Origin: Caldilineaceae bacterium
GTDB taxonomy: Bacteria > Chloroflexota > Anaerolineae > Caldilineales > Caldilineaceae
Assembly: GCA_011523365.1 (NCBI GenBank)
Contig: WTGY01000109.1
Coordinates: 38,224 to 102,223, forward strand
Direction: 5' to 3'
DNA: 64,000 nt
Both the position numbers and the translations under genes were made by a program. Of this stretch, positions 51,868 to 62,174 are shown in pieces (position 1 is the stretch's first letter; the number at the start of each line of letters is the position of its first letter). A model generated the notes under the pieces. It did no database searches. It had not been told where the DNA came from and saw nothing but the letters and a program-made list of their open reading frames with translations.

Positions 51868-53754
51868 TTAGCGGTCGTCTTTGGATCCCGCGGCAATCAG
51901 AAGTTCATCCGAAGCCAGCAGGATATCCGGATCAGTCCAGCCCTTCCATTCCTGCAGTTGCTGAAATGCCCTTCGAAAGATGAGCTTCACTTCTATGTTG
52001 ATGTCGTCGTCTCCCAGACCATTGTCATCATCGGGCAGGGCAAAGCGGAAACTGCCTGCCCTAGAGGACAGTGCCGGAATGCGCGTATCTTCGACCAATT
52101 CCACCAGCCGCCAGTGGGAAAAGGTTGGTTCTTCCCCGGTCAAAGTATCCCGCAGAATCTTGGCATACGCCTGGCCGGCAGATCCTGCAACGTCGCCTGC
52201 CCATTCGGGGAGCAACTCACCTTCTACCAGTGCCAGTTCTCTACCACCTCCGTCAGTAGCCCGCACAACCAAGAGCACCTGTCGCAGCGGCGACCCGGTG
52301 GGATAGTGATGGCCCGCTCCCGTATTTCTGACAACTGTGTTCACAACGATTTCGGCACCATTGATTTCGGAATTGCTTTCCAGAGAGATCGCGCTTCTCA
52401 GGAACTTTTCGTCAGACGCGCCGGGCATCTGGTGCGAGTGTATCTGGTCGAGTTCACGAAATAGTCCACCCTTTTCGGGGTACACGAAGTAGCTGCGCTG
52501 CGATTGCTCGGCCAGTTTGCCGAGTCCGGCCGGCAACGTGCGTCCGCTCGTCCTTTCCAGCCACGCCACCGTCTGCACCAGGGACTCCATGCGGGAGGTA
52601 AGGCGCGGGGCTTCAGGCATGTGACAGTTTTGGCAGGTCTGCCCAGTACCGGGATCACTGTATGGACTCTCCAGCCATTCCCCGTAAGAGTTGTAGATTT
52701 CAGTCGTGTCGTTGACGCCGAAGTGACAGGCGGCGCAGAATGCGCTTTCCCGATGCAACTGATTAAAACTGTCTTTCGGTCGGGAAACATCATCGACCGT
52801 CCCCATCAATAGGTCTTCTCCCGACTTGGGCCGGTAGAGGGTTAGGGATAGTATGCCAGGCATAGCGGGATCCGGAAGCACGGTGTCGGTATAGAAGTTC
52901 ACTGCACCGATCTTGTGGCAGAAATCACATGAAATGCCTTCAGCAGCCACTCCTACAGCTTCATTTGGGCTAACACCGTCCGGCAATTCGTCGCTGGCGT
53001 CGCTCGTCTCCTGCATATGGCAGCCGTTCCACCCGCAGCTGTTGTCGGCATCTAGTTTCGAAGCCATAGGCGTGTGGCAGGCCGCGCAATTTCCGTCCCG
53101 TTTGGGAAAGTCTACTTTGAAGCCCGGCCCAAAGTAGGGATCGTCGGGGTCACGCGTACGGGGCAGACCTGTATCGTAATTGCTGTTACGGCTGCGGTTG
53201 CCTTCAATGTCGGTGCCATTGTACATTGTCAGAAAGCGGACGTTCACCGCTGACTGGCTGTGGGCATCAAGCCGCCACTCCGTGTAAGATGGATGGCACT
53301 CACCACAGTTCTCGGACGTTTCCCAGTCGTAGACGGCGTTGTCAACGCGGTTGTGGGGATGCAGCTCGATACTGACTTGTTCTTCGCCGCCGCTCGCCTC
53401 CGTCCAACCGAAGATGTAGCCTTCCGCCCACGCCACCAGTGTCACGTTTTCAGCGGTGGAAACACCTTCGATCGTGAATCCCCCTCTTTCATCCGTGTAA
53501 GTGTGGTTTGCGGTTGTCTGCACGCGGACCAGTGCACCAGCAACCGGCCCGCTTGCGTCGGTAACGGTGCCGCTGACAGATGCGGTAGGGGGTTGAGGCC
53601 AAGCAAAAACGGCGACTACGGTCCCAAAGGTTAGCAAGACGAGAATGAGAAAGATGAGCACGATGGGCCGTGCCCAGGCTCGAAGCACGACGGCCAATGC
53701 GTTGCCACCGACCTGAAATGACCTTCGCCTGCCCAACGCCGTTCTCCGTCCCAA
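51868..53754 (-). CDS. membrane-anchored six-haem cytochrome c with Ig-like domain
   Basis: A 628-aa protein with one TM anchor at residues ~27-52, a carboxypeptidase-regulatory-like beta domain at ~55-130 ([20 protein letters not shown]), then a multihaem cytochrome region. Six haem sites can be counted: CGECH (150), CAACH (223), CGWNGCH (240, an unusual CX4CH), CDFCH (276), CAACH (340) and CQNCH (374). The C-terminal third is a beta-rich domain ([18 protein letters not shown]). It resembles cytochrome c-554/NrfA-like redox proteins and should carry electrons outside the membrane. The start is taken as TTG at 53754, two bases past the oppC stop. The open frame extends to 53913, but that part overlaps oppC. 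Confidence 0.8.
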   Translation of the reverse strand: MGRRTALGRRRSFQVGGNALAVVLRAWARPIVLIFLILVLLTFGTVVAVFAWPQPPTASVSGTVTDASGPVAGALVRVQTTANHTYTDERGGFTIEGVSTAENVTLVAWAEGYIFGWTEASGGEEQVSIELHPHNRVDNAVYDWETSENCGECHPSYTEWRLDAHSQSAVNVRFLTMYNGTDIEGNRSRNSNYDTGLPRTRDPDDPYFGPGFKVDFPKRDGNCAACHTPMASKLDADNSCGWNGCHMQETSDASDELPDGVSPNEAVGVAAEGISCDFCHKIGAVNFYTDTVLPDPAMPGILSLTLYRPKSGEDLLMGTVDDVSRPKDSFNQLHRESAFCAACHFGVNDTTEIYNSYGEWLESPYSDPGTGQTCQNCHMPEAPRLTSRMESLVQTVAWLERTSGRTLPAGLGKLAEQSQRSYFVYPEKGGLFRELDQIHSHQMPGASDEKFLRSAISLESNSEINGAEIVVNTVVRNTGAGHHYPTGSPLRQVLLVVRATDGGGRELALVEGELLPEWAGDVAGSAGQAYAKILRDTLTGEEPTFSHWRLVELVEDTRIPALSSRAGSFRFALPDDDNGLGDDDINIEVKLIFRRAFQQLQEWKGWTDPDILLASDELLIAAGSKDDR

Positions 53755-53756
53755 TC

Positions 53757-54881
53757 TCAGACAATCGAATATGGGTCGGCCGCGTCTCGCAGACCGTCTC
53801 CCAGAAAGTTGAATCCCAGCACGGCAACGATGATAAAGACAACGGGCGTCATGATCCAGGTGTGCGTGCCGAGCGTCTGCAGATTCTGCGCGTCCCGCAT
53901 CAGGAAGCCCCAACTCACTAGCGGCTCCTGGATCCCGATGCCAAGGAAGCTGAGAAACGCCTCTGCAAGTATGATCTGTGGGATAGTAAGGGTGAGCACG
54001 ACGATTATATGGCTAATTGAATTGGGGAAGAGGTGCAGAAAGATGATGCGAGCGTCTGAGGCGCCCATCTCTTTGGCAGCCAGTATGAAGTCAGTCTCCC
54101 GGAAAGCCAGTACCTTGCCACGCACTTCGCGGGCGAGCAAGGTCCACGAGAGCAGCGAAAAGATGATCACCATGATGATGAAGACCTGCAACGAGTCCCA
54201 CGTACGCGGGATGATTGCAGCCAGTGCCAGCCAGAGTGGGAGCTGCGGAAACGAGGCCACAAACTCCACGAATCGCTGGATGACGTTATCGATCACGCCT
54301 CCATAGTAGCCGGATACTATACCGACAACGGCGCCGACTACGATACTGACGATTGTCGCAAAGAGGCTCAACGACAGTGAAATACGCCCTGCAGCACAGG
54401 CACGGCCCCACAGGTCCCTACCCTGTTTTTCCGTTCCGAGCAAGTGGATCTTGCCTCCCTCGCCCACGCCAAAGAGATGGTAGCGCGTTGGGAACAGGCC
54501 AAGGATTTTCCACTCCCAGCTCTTGACCATGAACTGTATGTCAAATCGCTGCTCTGGGTCGTCCTCCCAGAGTGGCTCAAACGTCTTGGGATCAATTGTC
54601 ACGACCTGATTGTAAATGAAGGGACGGAGATGAAATTTGCCCTGGGCATCTATCAGGCGGATTCGAGTGGGCGGGATAAAGCTGTCTTGCAGATTGGCGT
54701 CGGTAGGATCAACAGGGGCAAAGAACTCGGCAAATACTGCCAGAATTATCAGCGACAACACCATGAGCCCGCCGGCGATGGCCGGCCGGCTCTTTCTGAA
54801 CCGCTGCCACACGAGCTGGAAGTAGGATTCGTGCTGCTCTTCGCTTAGACCTGTATCTTCTAATTGTGTCGAAACAGACAT
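53757..54881 (-). CDS. oppC: oligopeptide ABC transporter permease, OppC type
   Basis: The 374-aa inner membrane permease has a first TM at residues ~35-60 ([19 protein letters not shown]), an unusually long periplasmic loop of ~100 residues, and five more TM segments. The EAA motif that contacts the ATPase is [26 protein letters not shown]. The ATG at 54881 is chosen; a GTG at 54902 would add 7 residues. In the standard opp order it directly follows oppB, but here the toxin/immunity pair intervenes. Confidence 0.92.
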   Translation of the reverse strand: MSVSTQLEDTGLSEEQHESYFQLVWQRFRKSRPAIAGGLMVLSLIILAVFAEFFAPVDPTDANLQDSFIPPTRIRLIDAQGKFHLRPFIYNQVVTIDPKTFEPLWEDDPEQRFDIQFMVKSWEWKILGLFPTRYHLFGVGEGGKIHLLGTEKQGRDLWGRACAAGRISLSLSLFATIVSIVVGAVVGIVSGYYGGVIDNVIQRFVEFVASFPQLPLWLALAAIIPRTWDSLQVFIIMVIIFSLLSWTLLAREVRGKVLAFRETDFILAAKEMGASDARIIFLHLFPNSISHIIVVLTLTIPQIILAEAFLSFLGIGIQEPLVSWGFLMRDAQNLQTLGTHTWIMTPVVFIIVAVLGFNFLGDGLRDAADPYSIV

Positions 54882-54941
54882 GTTACTGTGTTGAGTTCTC
54901 ACGGCAACTATTGGAAATCTGTCCTTTGTTCAAATGAATGT

Positions 54942-55565
54942 TCAGTCGCGCTTGACGTGCCGGACTCGAGTTTCTCTTTCTTCTAATGGAGTAAATTGCA
55001 CGTTTCCAACCTTGTGTTCCTGGAAAAGCCTACATGTTCTTTCGGTGACAACGTGGACCCTGTCTACCCAGAACATATCGGTGCCATCCCACAGACTCTC
55101 ATCGAAAAACAGTCCCCTGTATATCTCGAAACTCTTTCCTCCTTGTACAAGTGGAGGCATTTGGACAATTTCACTGCGGTTATGTTCCGCTCTATACGAA
55201 GGGCCTGTAACTGCAAGCCCATGAAAATCGGGAATGAGGATTCCATCTGGGTCATAGACCTCGACCGGGAATGTCGACCAACCGCTGATTTCGTTTACTT
55301 CAAGGAGCTTGACTACTCTACCCGAAACGCACGCAGGACGCACGAGTTGCGTCCACAGAAAGTCTTCAGCTTTGTTCCCTTGAACAGCGTCGAATTGAAA
55401 GCGAACTGACAGTTCATTTGCTCCCTGCGCGTGTAGATCTAACTGCTTGCGGTCTGGTAGGGACTCGGCCGGAAGGCGGCTCCTTAGTCTAAATGGAGGA
55501 TTCTTCAAAGGATCGGCGAGCTCAAAGAACAGATTATGTTGTGGTAGCTCTGTGAAGGGTTGCAT
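54942..55565 (-). CDS. probable immunity protein (Imm11/DUF1629-like)
   Basis: A 207-aa cytoplasmic protein without signal or membrane segments. Its C-terminal half (YRGLFFDESLWDGTDMFWVDRV ... VVTERTCRLFQEHKVGNVQFTPLEE) resembles DUF1629/Imm11-type immunity proteins, which commonly follow secreted nuclease toxins; this is a pattern judgement. It directly follows the toxin gene. The ATG at 55565 comes 11 bases after the toxin stop; an ATG at 55607 would overlap it by 31 bases and is possible. No strong ribosome site is seen at either. Like the toxin gene it is lower in G+C than the operon around it. Confidence 0.6.
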   Translation of the reverse strand: MQPFTELPQHNLFFELADPLKNPPFRLRSRLPAESLPDRKQLDLHAQGANELSVRFQFDAVQGNKAEDFLWTQLVRPACVSGRVVKLLEVNEISGWSTFPVEVYDPDGILIPDFHGLAVTGPSYRAEHNRSEIVQMPPLVQGGKSFEIYRGLFFDESLWDGTDMFWVDRVHVVTERTCRLFQEHKVGNVQFTPLEERETRVRHVKRD

Positions 55566-55576
55566 ATTGCTTTCGA

Positions 55577-56743
55577 TCAGTCTGTCCGAAAAGGCATTCG
55601 GAGCCATTCAGGCAACCAGTTCTCTGAAATCTTGATATTAGTGGGAAAATTGAATTCTTCTGAAAGCTCACGTGCTTCTTCAAGTATCTCTTCAACTGTC
55701 GGATTCTCATTCCCGACGAAGAAATCGCGCCAAGCCTCACTGTAATCCTGGCTCCACATTCGGTGGGACTCTTCGTCTACCCAGGCAAGCAATCTTGGGT
55801 CATTGATGTTCTCGACTCCTAAGCTCTCGAATCTCTCCCTGAATTCCTGAGGGAGTATATGGTGCGCATCCATACCTCTAACGTCTTCACTGCTTCTCCC
55901 TGTAAACCGCATCAACCCTTCTCTGTAGTTATTCTCCGTGAATGCCTGAAGACCCAGATTTCTAGCTAATTCATTGGATGAAACTGCCCCCTTGCCAGAG
56001 ATTCGAAGCATTGTGCGGTACTTCCTGTCAACTTCGTTGATCTCTGCAATTTCTGATACATTGCTCCCCAATCTGCCTTTGAAATCCTCTACAAGATCCA
56101 GGAGCCTCTTGGAGACTCTTTCAACTGGAATCTCAGGTAGTAGTTTCGCAAGGGGCTTCCCTACCTTTAGACCACCCTTCACCGCCAATAGAGCCGGAAA
56201 GATCATCGTAGCTCCAGCACTCGCGAGAAGAACTCCCTGCCCCATACGTGAGAGACATTCACCTGTAATTTGGTCCTTAGCAGTAACGATGGCAGTGCCA
56301 TCAAGTATCGGACCAACCACGGGAACAAGACCAATTACTGCGCCCGATGCCTGGCTTATCACAGGCACAGAAGTCAAGCTATCGCTTCCAAACCAACCTT
56401 CCGGAAACCATGCAAGTATCCAACTCAATTCAGGCACTCTGGGAAAAACCCTTGTGATACCGGGAAAAATTGAGTCAAGAAGAACAAGGAATGACCTCCA
56501 GAGAAGCCTTGCCTTGTTTGGCATGCCAATGTCCCAGTTCAGATCGGGTAGCTCTGGCACATGACCCCAAAGTTCCTCCCCGATGGTTACTAACGAAGCT
56601 GGACACTCTTCTTCTGACTCCTCTTCATCAGCGAAGATCTGGGCAGCGGCAGCTGTTCCTGTGTTGAAAACCAATGCAAACACGATCAGAGTTGAAAGTG
56701 TTAATTTCACTAGCTTAAATCGATTTCCGAACGGAACTGACAT
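55577..56743 (-). CDS. secreted toxin with C-terminal HNH/Endo VII-type nuclease domain
   Basis: A 388-aa exported protein: cleavable signal at 1-34 (TLIVFALVFNTGTAAAA), an acidic and hydrophobic middle, and a pre-toxin-like segment at ~134-175 (GAVIGLVPVVGPILDGTAIV then KDQITGECLS). The C-terminal domain at ~275-388 has GMDAHHILPQEFRERFESLG (His294-His295), NINDP at 312-316 and a downstream WVDEESHRMW (His327), the layout of HNH/endonuclease VII toxins of polymorphic toxin systems. It is predicted to cut nucleic acid of competitors, with protection by the next gene. It is inserted between oppB and oppC, and visibly lower in G+C (21 of 60 bases in 55621-55680 by hand count), suggesting transfer. 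Confidence 0.7.
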   Translation of the reverse strand: MSVPFGNRFKLVKLTLSTLIVFALVFNTGTAAAAQIFADEEESEEECPASLVTIGEELWGHVPELPDLNWDIGMPNKARLLWRSFLVLLDSIFPGITRVFPRVPELSWILAWFPEGWFGSDSLTSVPVISQASGAVIGLVPVVGPILDGTAIVTAKDQITGECLSRMGQGVLLASAGATMIFPALLAVKGGLKVGKPLAKLLPEIPVERVSKRLLDLVEDFKGRLGSNVSEIAEINEVDRKYRTMLRISGKGAVSSNELARNLGLQAFTENNYREGLMRFTGRSSEDVRGMDAHHILPQEFRERFESLGVENINDPRLLAWVDEESHRMWSQDYSEAWRDFFVGNENPTVEEILEEARELSEEFNFPTNIKISENWLPEWLRMPFRTD

Positions 56744-56817
56744 TCAGAAGCTTCCTTGAGATGAAGAACCCAATGTGGAGGGCACGGGTCACTAGTCTTT
56801 CCTTTGCGCCGTATAGA

Positions 56818-57846
56818 CTAAGAAAACCGTACCCGCGGATCCAGGACCGCCAACGAAATGTCGGCGATCAGATTACCCGCCACCAGGAGAACGCCGTAGA
56901 TGAGCAAGCAGCTGGCGGCAATATAGATGTCTTCATTGCGGAGCGAAGTCAGAAGCAGGGTACCGATTGTCGGCAGACCCATCACGATTGACGCCTGCAG
57001 CTCTCCTTGCAGCATGTAGGGAAGCACAGTCCCCTGGTACATGATGATGGGATGCAGAGCGTTCGGCACCGCGTGTCGCCGCATGACCTGGCCCTCTGTC
57101 AGACCTTTGGAGCGGGCCGTCGTCACATACTGGGCGTTCAGCTCGTCCAGCATGTTGCCGCGCATTACGCGCATGTTGCGGGCCACGCCGCCAAGCCCGG
57201 CGATTACGACGACCGGCCAAATATGCTGGAGTAGATCGACCAGCTTTGCCCAACTCTCTCGCGCCTCGGCAACGGTGCCGAAAGCCCAGGGAACAACCAC
57301 GTATTGCGGTGAGTGGAAAGCTGTAACGTGCTCCTGCTCCAACGTAAAGACGAGGAAAAACATGATAGCAAGTGCTATCCAAAATCGGGGCAGCGCCGAC
57401 AGAATGAAGGCAAGAAATGCTGCCACGTTGTCCGCGATCGAGTACTGCCGGGGCGCGACAAAAATTCCTGCGACTATACCGACCGCAGTTGAAGTTAGAT
57501 GGGCAAGAACGGCCAGCAACAGTGTACGAGGCAAACGCTCAGCTATCAACTCGCCGACGTCACGCTTGTAGGCAAAGGAAAAACCGAAGCTCCCTTTCGT
57601 CACCATGTCCCGGATCCATACATAGAACTGAATTGGGAGCGGCCTGTCCAGTCCATAGCGCTGACGGAACAGGTTGGCCTGCCTTTCCGCTTCAGCTTCG
57701 GTGGCACCGCCCTGCTCGATCAGGAACGACTCGTAGCCGTCAGCATAGTCGCCCGGGGGCAACTGGATCACAATGAAGCTGACCAGAGCGATGCCCAGAA
57801 CAACGGCAACCGAAACGGTAAAGCGGCGAACAATGAAACCGATCAT
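56818..57846 (-). CDS. oppB: oligopeptide ABC transporter permease, OppB type
   Basis: A 342-aa permease with the family N-terminus (IVRRFTVSVAVVLGIALVSFIVIQLPPGDY), six predicted TM segments and the EAA loop YVTTARSKGLTEGQVMRRHAVPNALHPII that docks on the ATPase. It ends in the usual LGNLIADISLAVLDPRVRF-like sequence. It follows the substrate-binding protein gene by about 107 bp. The toxin gene begins 74 bp after its stop. Confidence 0.93.
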   Translation of the reverse strand: MIGFIVRRFTVSVAVVLGIALVSFIVIQLPPGDYADGYESFLIEQGGATEAEAERQANLFRQRYGLDRPLPIQFYVWIRDMVTKGSFGFSFAYKRDVGELIAERLPRTLLLAVLAHLTSTAVGIVAGIFVAPRQYSIADNVAAFLAFILSALPRFWIALAIMFFLVFTLEQEHVTAFHSPQYVVVPWAFGTVAEARESWAKLVDLLQHIWPVVVIAGLGGVARNMRVMRGNMLDELNAQYVTTARSKGLTEGQVMRRHAVPNALHPIIMYQGTVLPYMLQGELQASIVMGLPTIGTLLLTSLRNEDIYIAASCLLIYGVLLVAGNLIADISLAVLDPRVRFS

Positions 57847-57953
57847 TGGATGGATTCAGGGGAGGTTTCTGGAAAGCTCTTCTGGGAGGAGTGAAGAGAA
57901 AGGAGCAAGATTGACTCTCACTCCTCTCTCCTCTCTACTCAATGCTCGAAATT

Positions 57954-60131
57954 CTATTCGCTGTCGTAGGTTGGAATCACGCCTGGACGCAGCTGTTCAA
58001 TCTGCTCCTCGGGGGCAACCCATACCTGCTCGGGCATTACGTTTTCCCAAGTCCAGTTGTACATGAACACGGGCATGCCGGCAGGAACGTTTTTGAAGCG
58101 CTTGGCCGCGGCCAGACCGTAGCGACCGACAAAGACGCCGATGAAGTGGACATTCTCTGTCGAGATGCGGTTGTAATCGGCCATCAGGTCTCTACGAATA
58201 TCAGTATTGGGCTCCACACAGAAGGCCAGCGCGATATCGACCAGTTCCTGCTCGAAGTCCAGCAGCTCACGGGGTTCGGAGCCTTCGCGGTGGAAGCTGA
58301 ACTCGCGCTCGATGGGCGCCAACTCGCGGCAGCGGGTAAAGGGAACGGCGAAGGTCTGGCTGTCGCGGTCGACTCTCATCTCCCACTCGCCAGCCTCGTT
58401 CATCTCGCGGCGAGCCGCACTGTTCAGCGGGCGGACGTTGATCTGCACGCCCAGGTCGCCGAGCAGGGTGACAGCAGCATCACCTACCGTCTGGGTCTCT
58501 TCGGCGTCTTCACTGGTGACCAGCGCCAGAACCAGGTTCTCACCGCTGGCAAGGCGGTCGGCCGGCCAGTTCAGAATGCCGTCGCCGTCGGCGTCCTCGA
58601 AGCCAAGGTCGGCCAACAGGGCGGCGGCGGCTTCAGGGTTGTGGTTGTAATAGGCTACAGTATTGCGATCGAAGTAGGAGGAGCCGGGGAACAGACCGCC
58701 AGCCCAACCGCGCAGGAACGGCCCGCGCAGGATCGATTGAGAGATGCCCTCGCGGTCCAAGGCAAAACTGACAGCCTTACGGAACCGAATGTCGCGGAAT
58801 AGCTCGCGTACGGCAGTATCACGATCATCCTTCACGCCCAGAGTGGTAGAGAGATTCAGCTTGATGCTGAAACCCAAGGTCTCCGGGCCCCATTCGACGT
58901 AGAAGTGAGCGTCATCTTCTTCGGCTCGCTTCAGCGTCTCGATGAAGGTGCTCGGATTTTCCAAGTTGGAGTGGTCAGCTGAGCCGGCCAGGGTGCTGAG
59001 CGTTCGGCCTACACCGGACGGCCCCTTCTCGAAGACAACCTCATCCAGATAGGGAAGCTGGTTGCCGGCTTCGTCGACGCCCCAGTAGTAGGGGTTGCGG
59101 CGAAGAATCATCAACTCGTCGGTAATGTACTCAACCGGTACAAACTCGCCCAACACGACTGGAGTCTTGTCCGGGGGCATCGCCGCTTCAAAGTCCACAT
59201 AGTCCATCTCGCTGTTATACTTGGGATGGAGCGGCTTCAGGATATGAGCCGGCGAGATGTGGAAGTCACCTTCGTCCATCTGGAATAGTGACTGAACCGG
59301 GAAGGCGACCGGGAAGACGAACTTGAAGGTGTAGTCGTCGATCACTTCAAGCTGCGTCATCTGATCCTCGAAGATCCAGGCAGAGGCACCCTTAGGCGAC
59401 TGAACGTTCGGGTCGACAATCATGTCTTCCCACGAGAACAGAACGTCCTCTGTGGTGAAGGGATGACCGTCCGACCACTTAGCACCCTCGAGAATACTCA
59501 TAGTCAACTCGTAACCGTCTTCGCTCCATTCCCAGCTCTTTGCAAGGTAGGGCAGCGGTTCGAGCGAATCGGAGCGGCGATAGATGGGGCCGGACTTGAG
59601 CAGAGACGCATAGGCCGCCGCTTCGATGCCGAACCAGCCTGCGCTCTGACCGGCGCCGCGGTTGTAGCCCTCAGTCGGGCAGGCGGAGAAGTCGCGCCAG
59701 ACACCGCCGTATACGCCGATGCCGTCGGACATACCGCTCTCAAGAATCACCCGAGGCTCAACGGGCAGGCGCTCTTCGACCGGCGGCAGAACGCCCTCGG
59801 CCACAAGCTCACTCACCCATTCGGGTTCGTTGTAAGAATCCAAAGCCTTGTAGGTCAGAATCTGGTCCAACGGTAGCTTCTCAACTTCGCGGCTACCGAC
59901 AATCAGTTGTGGCTCAGGATACTCGGAAGGTGAAAGGTCAACTTCCGCCATCGCCTCTTCTGCGTCCTCTTCCGCTTCGGCCTCGGCAGCGGCCGGCGCG
60001 GCCTCTTCTTCTGCCGGCGCCTCTGCGGCCGCGGGTTCGCTTTCGCCGCCGCCACAGGCGTTGACCAGCATCGCTGTAACGATCAGCAGCGACAGTATGA
60101 AGAAGATCGTCCTCTTTTTGCTACTTGACAT
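57954..60131 (-). CDS. peptide ABC transporter substrate-binding lipoprotein (family 5)
   Basis: A 725-aa lipoprotein with signal TIFFILSLLIVTAMLVNAC (lipobox VNAC), a long Ala/Glu linker (residues ~30-65) and a family 5 solute-binding fold: YLAKSWEWSEDGYELTMSILEGAKWSDG then HPFTTEDVLFSWE, and FRKAVSFALDREGISQSIL. It is longer than OppA/DppA (about 540 aa), as is common in Chloroflexota. It captures peptides (or another family 5 ligand) outside the membrane and delivers them to OppB/OppC. The gene lies 152 bp downstream of oppD. Confidence 0.92.
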   Translation of the reverse strand: MSSSKKRTIFFILSLLIVTAMLVNACGGGESEPAAAEAPAEEEAAPAAAEAEAEEDAEEAMAEVDLSPSEYPEPQLIVGSREVEKLPLDQILTYKALDSYNEPEWVSELVAEGVLPPVEERLPVEPRVILESGMSDGIGVYGGVWRDFSACPTEGYNRGAGQSAGWFGIEAAAYASLLKSGPIYRRSDSLEPLPYLAKSWEWSEDGYELTMSILEGAKWSDGHPFTTEDVLFSWEDMIVDPNVQSPKGASAWIFEDQMTQLEVIDDYTFKFVFPVAFPVQSLFQMDEGDFHISPAHILKPLHPKYNSEMDYVDFEAAMPPDKTPVVLGEFVPVEYITDELMILRRNPYYWGVDEAGNQLPYLDEVVFEKGPSGVGRTLSTLAGSADHSNLENPSTFIETLKRAEEDDAHFYVEWGPETLGFSIKLNLSTTLGVKDDRDTAVRELFRDIRFRKAVSFALDREGISQSILRGPFLRGWAGGLFPGSSYFDRNTVAYYNHNPEAAAALLADLGFEDADGDGILNWPADRLASGENLVLALVTSEDAEETQTVGDAAVTLLGDLGVQINVRPLNSAARREMNEAGEWEMRVDRDSQTFAVPFTRCRELAPIEREFSFHREGSEPRELLDFEQELVDIALAFCVEPNTDIRRDLMADYNRISTENVHFIGVFVGRYGLAAAKRFKNVPAGMPVFMYNWTWENVMPEQVWVAPEEQIEQLRPGVIPTYDSE

Positions 60132-60283
60132 TAGCTTGCCTCCTTGAATAGTGTGTATAGAGAAATGCCCTTTGCGCCAGAGGTGACGCGACCAGGCAAC
60201 TGAATGTTGTTCTCGGACGTGCAGGTCGGATCGATAGGGTTCTGCGATGCCTCTTGCTCTGTAAGAACCGGCGGAAGTTCAGG

Positions 60284-61336
60284 TCAGTCATGCAACCAGC
60301 AGGCCGCAGAATGTCCTGGCTCGTGCTCCTTGAACTCAGGAGGCTGCTCCCAGCAAATCTCCATTGCGTCAGGGCACCTTTCGGCAAACGCGCAGCCGCG
60401 AATCTCATCCATGGGGCTGGGTACCATTCCTGTGATTGGGACGAGACGGTTGTCTTCCTTCCGTCCCAGGACCGGTACTGAGTTAAGGAGCCCAATGGTA
60501 TAGGGATGCTTCGGGTTATGGAAGATTTCGTAGACCGGTGCATACTCCACGACGCGTCCCATGTACATAACGGCCACGTGATCCGCCATCTGCGATACCA
60601 CGCCAAGGTTATGCGTGATTAGCACAATCGCTGAATCGAAGTCGGACTGCAGTTCTCGCATCAGGTCCAGGATTTGTGCCTGAACCGTCACGTCCAGCGC
60701 CGTGGTTGGCTCATCCGCAATCAGAATCGAGGGATTGCAGCTCAAAGCCAGCGCGATCATTACTCGCTGTCGCATACCTCCGCTCAGCTGGTGCGGATAC
60801 TCGCCGATGCGGCGATCGGGATCGGCAATGTGAACCCTGTTCAACATCTCTTCGGCACGCTCCAAAGCCGCCCGCCTTGTCATGCCCTGGTGTAACAGGA
60901 CCGACTCGGAGATCTGCCGGCCGACGGGATGGAGTGGGTTCAGTGAAGTCATCGGCTCCTGAAAGATCATGGCGATCTCGGCGCCACGGATATCGCGAAG
61001 CTGGCGGCTGCGAGGATCCAGCTTGACTATATCGACAGTGTCGCCGTCCTTGCGATGTAGGAGAATCTCTCCGTCCACGATCTTTCCCGGCGGAGACTGT
61101 ATGAGCCGCATCACGGAGCGAAAGGTGACGCTCTTCCCGCATCCGCTCTCGCCGACCACACCCAGCGTCTTTCTACGTCCTATGGCGACATTTACACCGT
61201 CGACCGCTTTAACAACCCCTCGTTCAAGAAAGAAGTAGGTCTTCAGATCCCGAAGTTCGAGGATCGTGTCGTCAGCGCCACCATCTTCGATTTTGGCCGC
61301 ACGCGACGGCGCCTGCCGACTCACAGTCATGGACAT
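60284..61336 (-). CDS. oppD: oligopeptide ABC transporter ATPase, OppD type
   Basis: A 350-aa ATPase with Walker [22 protein letters not shown]-loop [15 protein letters not shown], signature [15 protein letters not shown], Walker [13 protein letters not shown] and H-loop [15 protein letters not shown]. The C-terminal cysteine cluster [21 protein letters not shown] is typical of the oligopeptide subfamily. It is the first gene of the operon, about 170 nt downstream of a consensus promoter. The other ATPase gene is nearly 9 kb away, at the far end of the same operon. Confidence 0.93.
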   Translation of the reverse strand: MSMTVSRQAPSRAAKIEDGGADDTILELRDLKTYFFLERGVVKAVDGVNVAIGRRKTLGVVGESGCGKSVTFRSVMRLIQSPPGKIVDGEILLHRKDGDTVDIVKLDPRSRQLRDIRGAEIAMIFQEPMTSLNPLHPVGRQISESVLLHQGMTRRAALERAEEMLNRVHIADPDRRIGEYPHQLSGGMRQRVMIALALSCNPSILIADEPTTALDVTVQAQILDLMRELQSDFDSAIVLITHNLGVVSQMADHVAVMYMGRVVEYAPVYEIFHNPKHPYTIGLLNSVPVLGRKEDNRLVPITGMVPSPMDEIRGCAFAERCPDAMEICWEQPPEFKEHEPGHSAACWLHD

Positions 61337-62174
61337 GCCGTTGCCCGGCGGCTTGCAACCGGCGGGAAAAAAGTGATTGAGAAGCGCAAGTGTGGCGGGC
61401 CCGGCCTTGGTCAGAGACGAAGAGGGGGGTAGACTCGCCTCGCTGCCAAGTGTTCGTGAATTCGGCCCTACGCCAAAACAGCATCGGCCATGCTTTCAGG
61501 CCGGGAGCGGGAGAATTGTAGCGACTACAGGATTGATTGTCAATTCTCAGGGAGCACGAAAAACAGAGGAGGAGTGCGTTCTGTGAGACTTTCGGAAGAA
61601 CCGGGGACGGCTGTGGGCGCGTAGCCGCCAGGGAGTACAGTAGGATGAAGTGGTCGGAGATTGCAAATTCGAACGGTGCGGCAAATAGGGAATTGGCTGG
61701 CCATTTGGGTTGAAGTAACTGCAGACGGGGGTGGAATTTGAGGAAGAGTTCACGCAGTTGAAGTTGGTTTCGGTGAGACTTGGCCTTGCGGCATCCTGGC
61801 AGTCACCATACCAGATTTCAGTTCGAATCCGAGAAGGCCGAAGTGAACCAGGTCGGGACTCGGCTGTCCAGTCTTGGTATAGGAATCAGGAAGAGGAAGC
61901 GTGGGCCGCCGCGTGCCGCCTACTTCACAAAACTCTCGCGATCAGTGCTGAGCGAGTTCCAATTTGGTGGTGCGGGACCCTCTCCGGCACAAGCGAGTGC
62001 CGAGGATCCGACGGCCCATAGCGGCATTGTTCAGTAGTCTGTGAAAACGGCGCACGCAGGAGGACAGGAGTAGAAAAGGCGAGAGTATGGAGAGGCACCT
62101 TCGCTCGCCTCGTCCAACGTCGCGCATTGCCTATGGTTCTTAGGTTGCGCTCAATCCAGGTTGATCGTGCCGAT
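61337..62174. other. intergenic region upstream of the opp operon
   Basis: About 840 bp between crtB (-) and oppD (-). It holds the opp promoter (61515-61543). The plus-strand frames at 61731-62021 and 61780-62037 have no ribosome site and no recognisable domain. Nothing else is identified. Confidence 0.5.
61515..61543 (-). promoter_or_regulatory. consensus promoter of the opp operon
   Basis: Minus strand: -35 TTGACA (61543-61538), exactly 17 bp, -10 TACAAT (61520-61515). This is the closest match to the sigma-70 consensus in the window and points at oppD, with a leader of about 170 nt. Confidence 0.85.

Noticed and set aside
55577..56743. Reading the toxin as a restriction endonuclease or homing nuclease
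   Set aside because: The N-terminal signal peptide, the pre-toxin-like segment and an adjacent small partner gene fit a secreted polymorphic toxin better; no methyltransferase or intron is nearby.
60121..60606. 161-codon minus-strand frame between oppD and the binding-protein gene
   Set aside because: It overlaps the 3' end of oppD in another frame, and the oppD cysteine-cluster C-terminus is intact.
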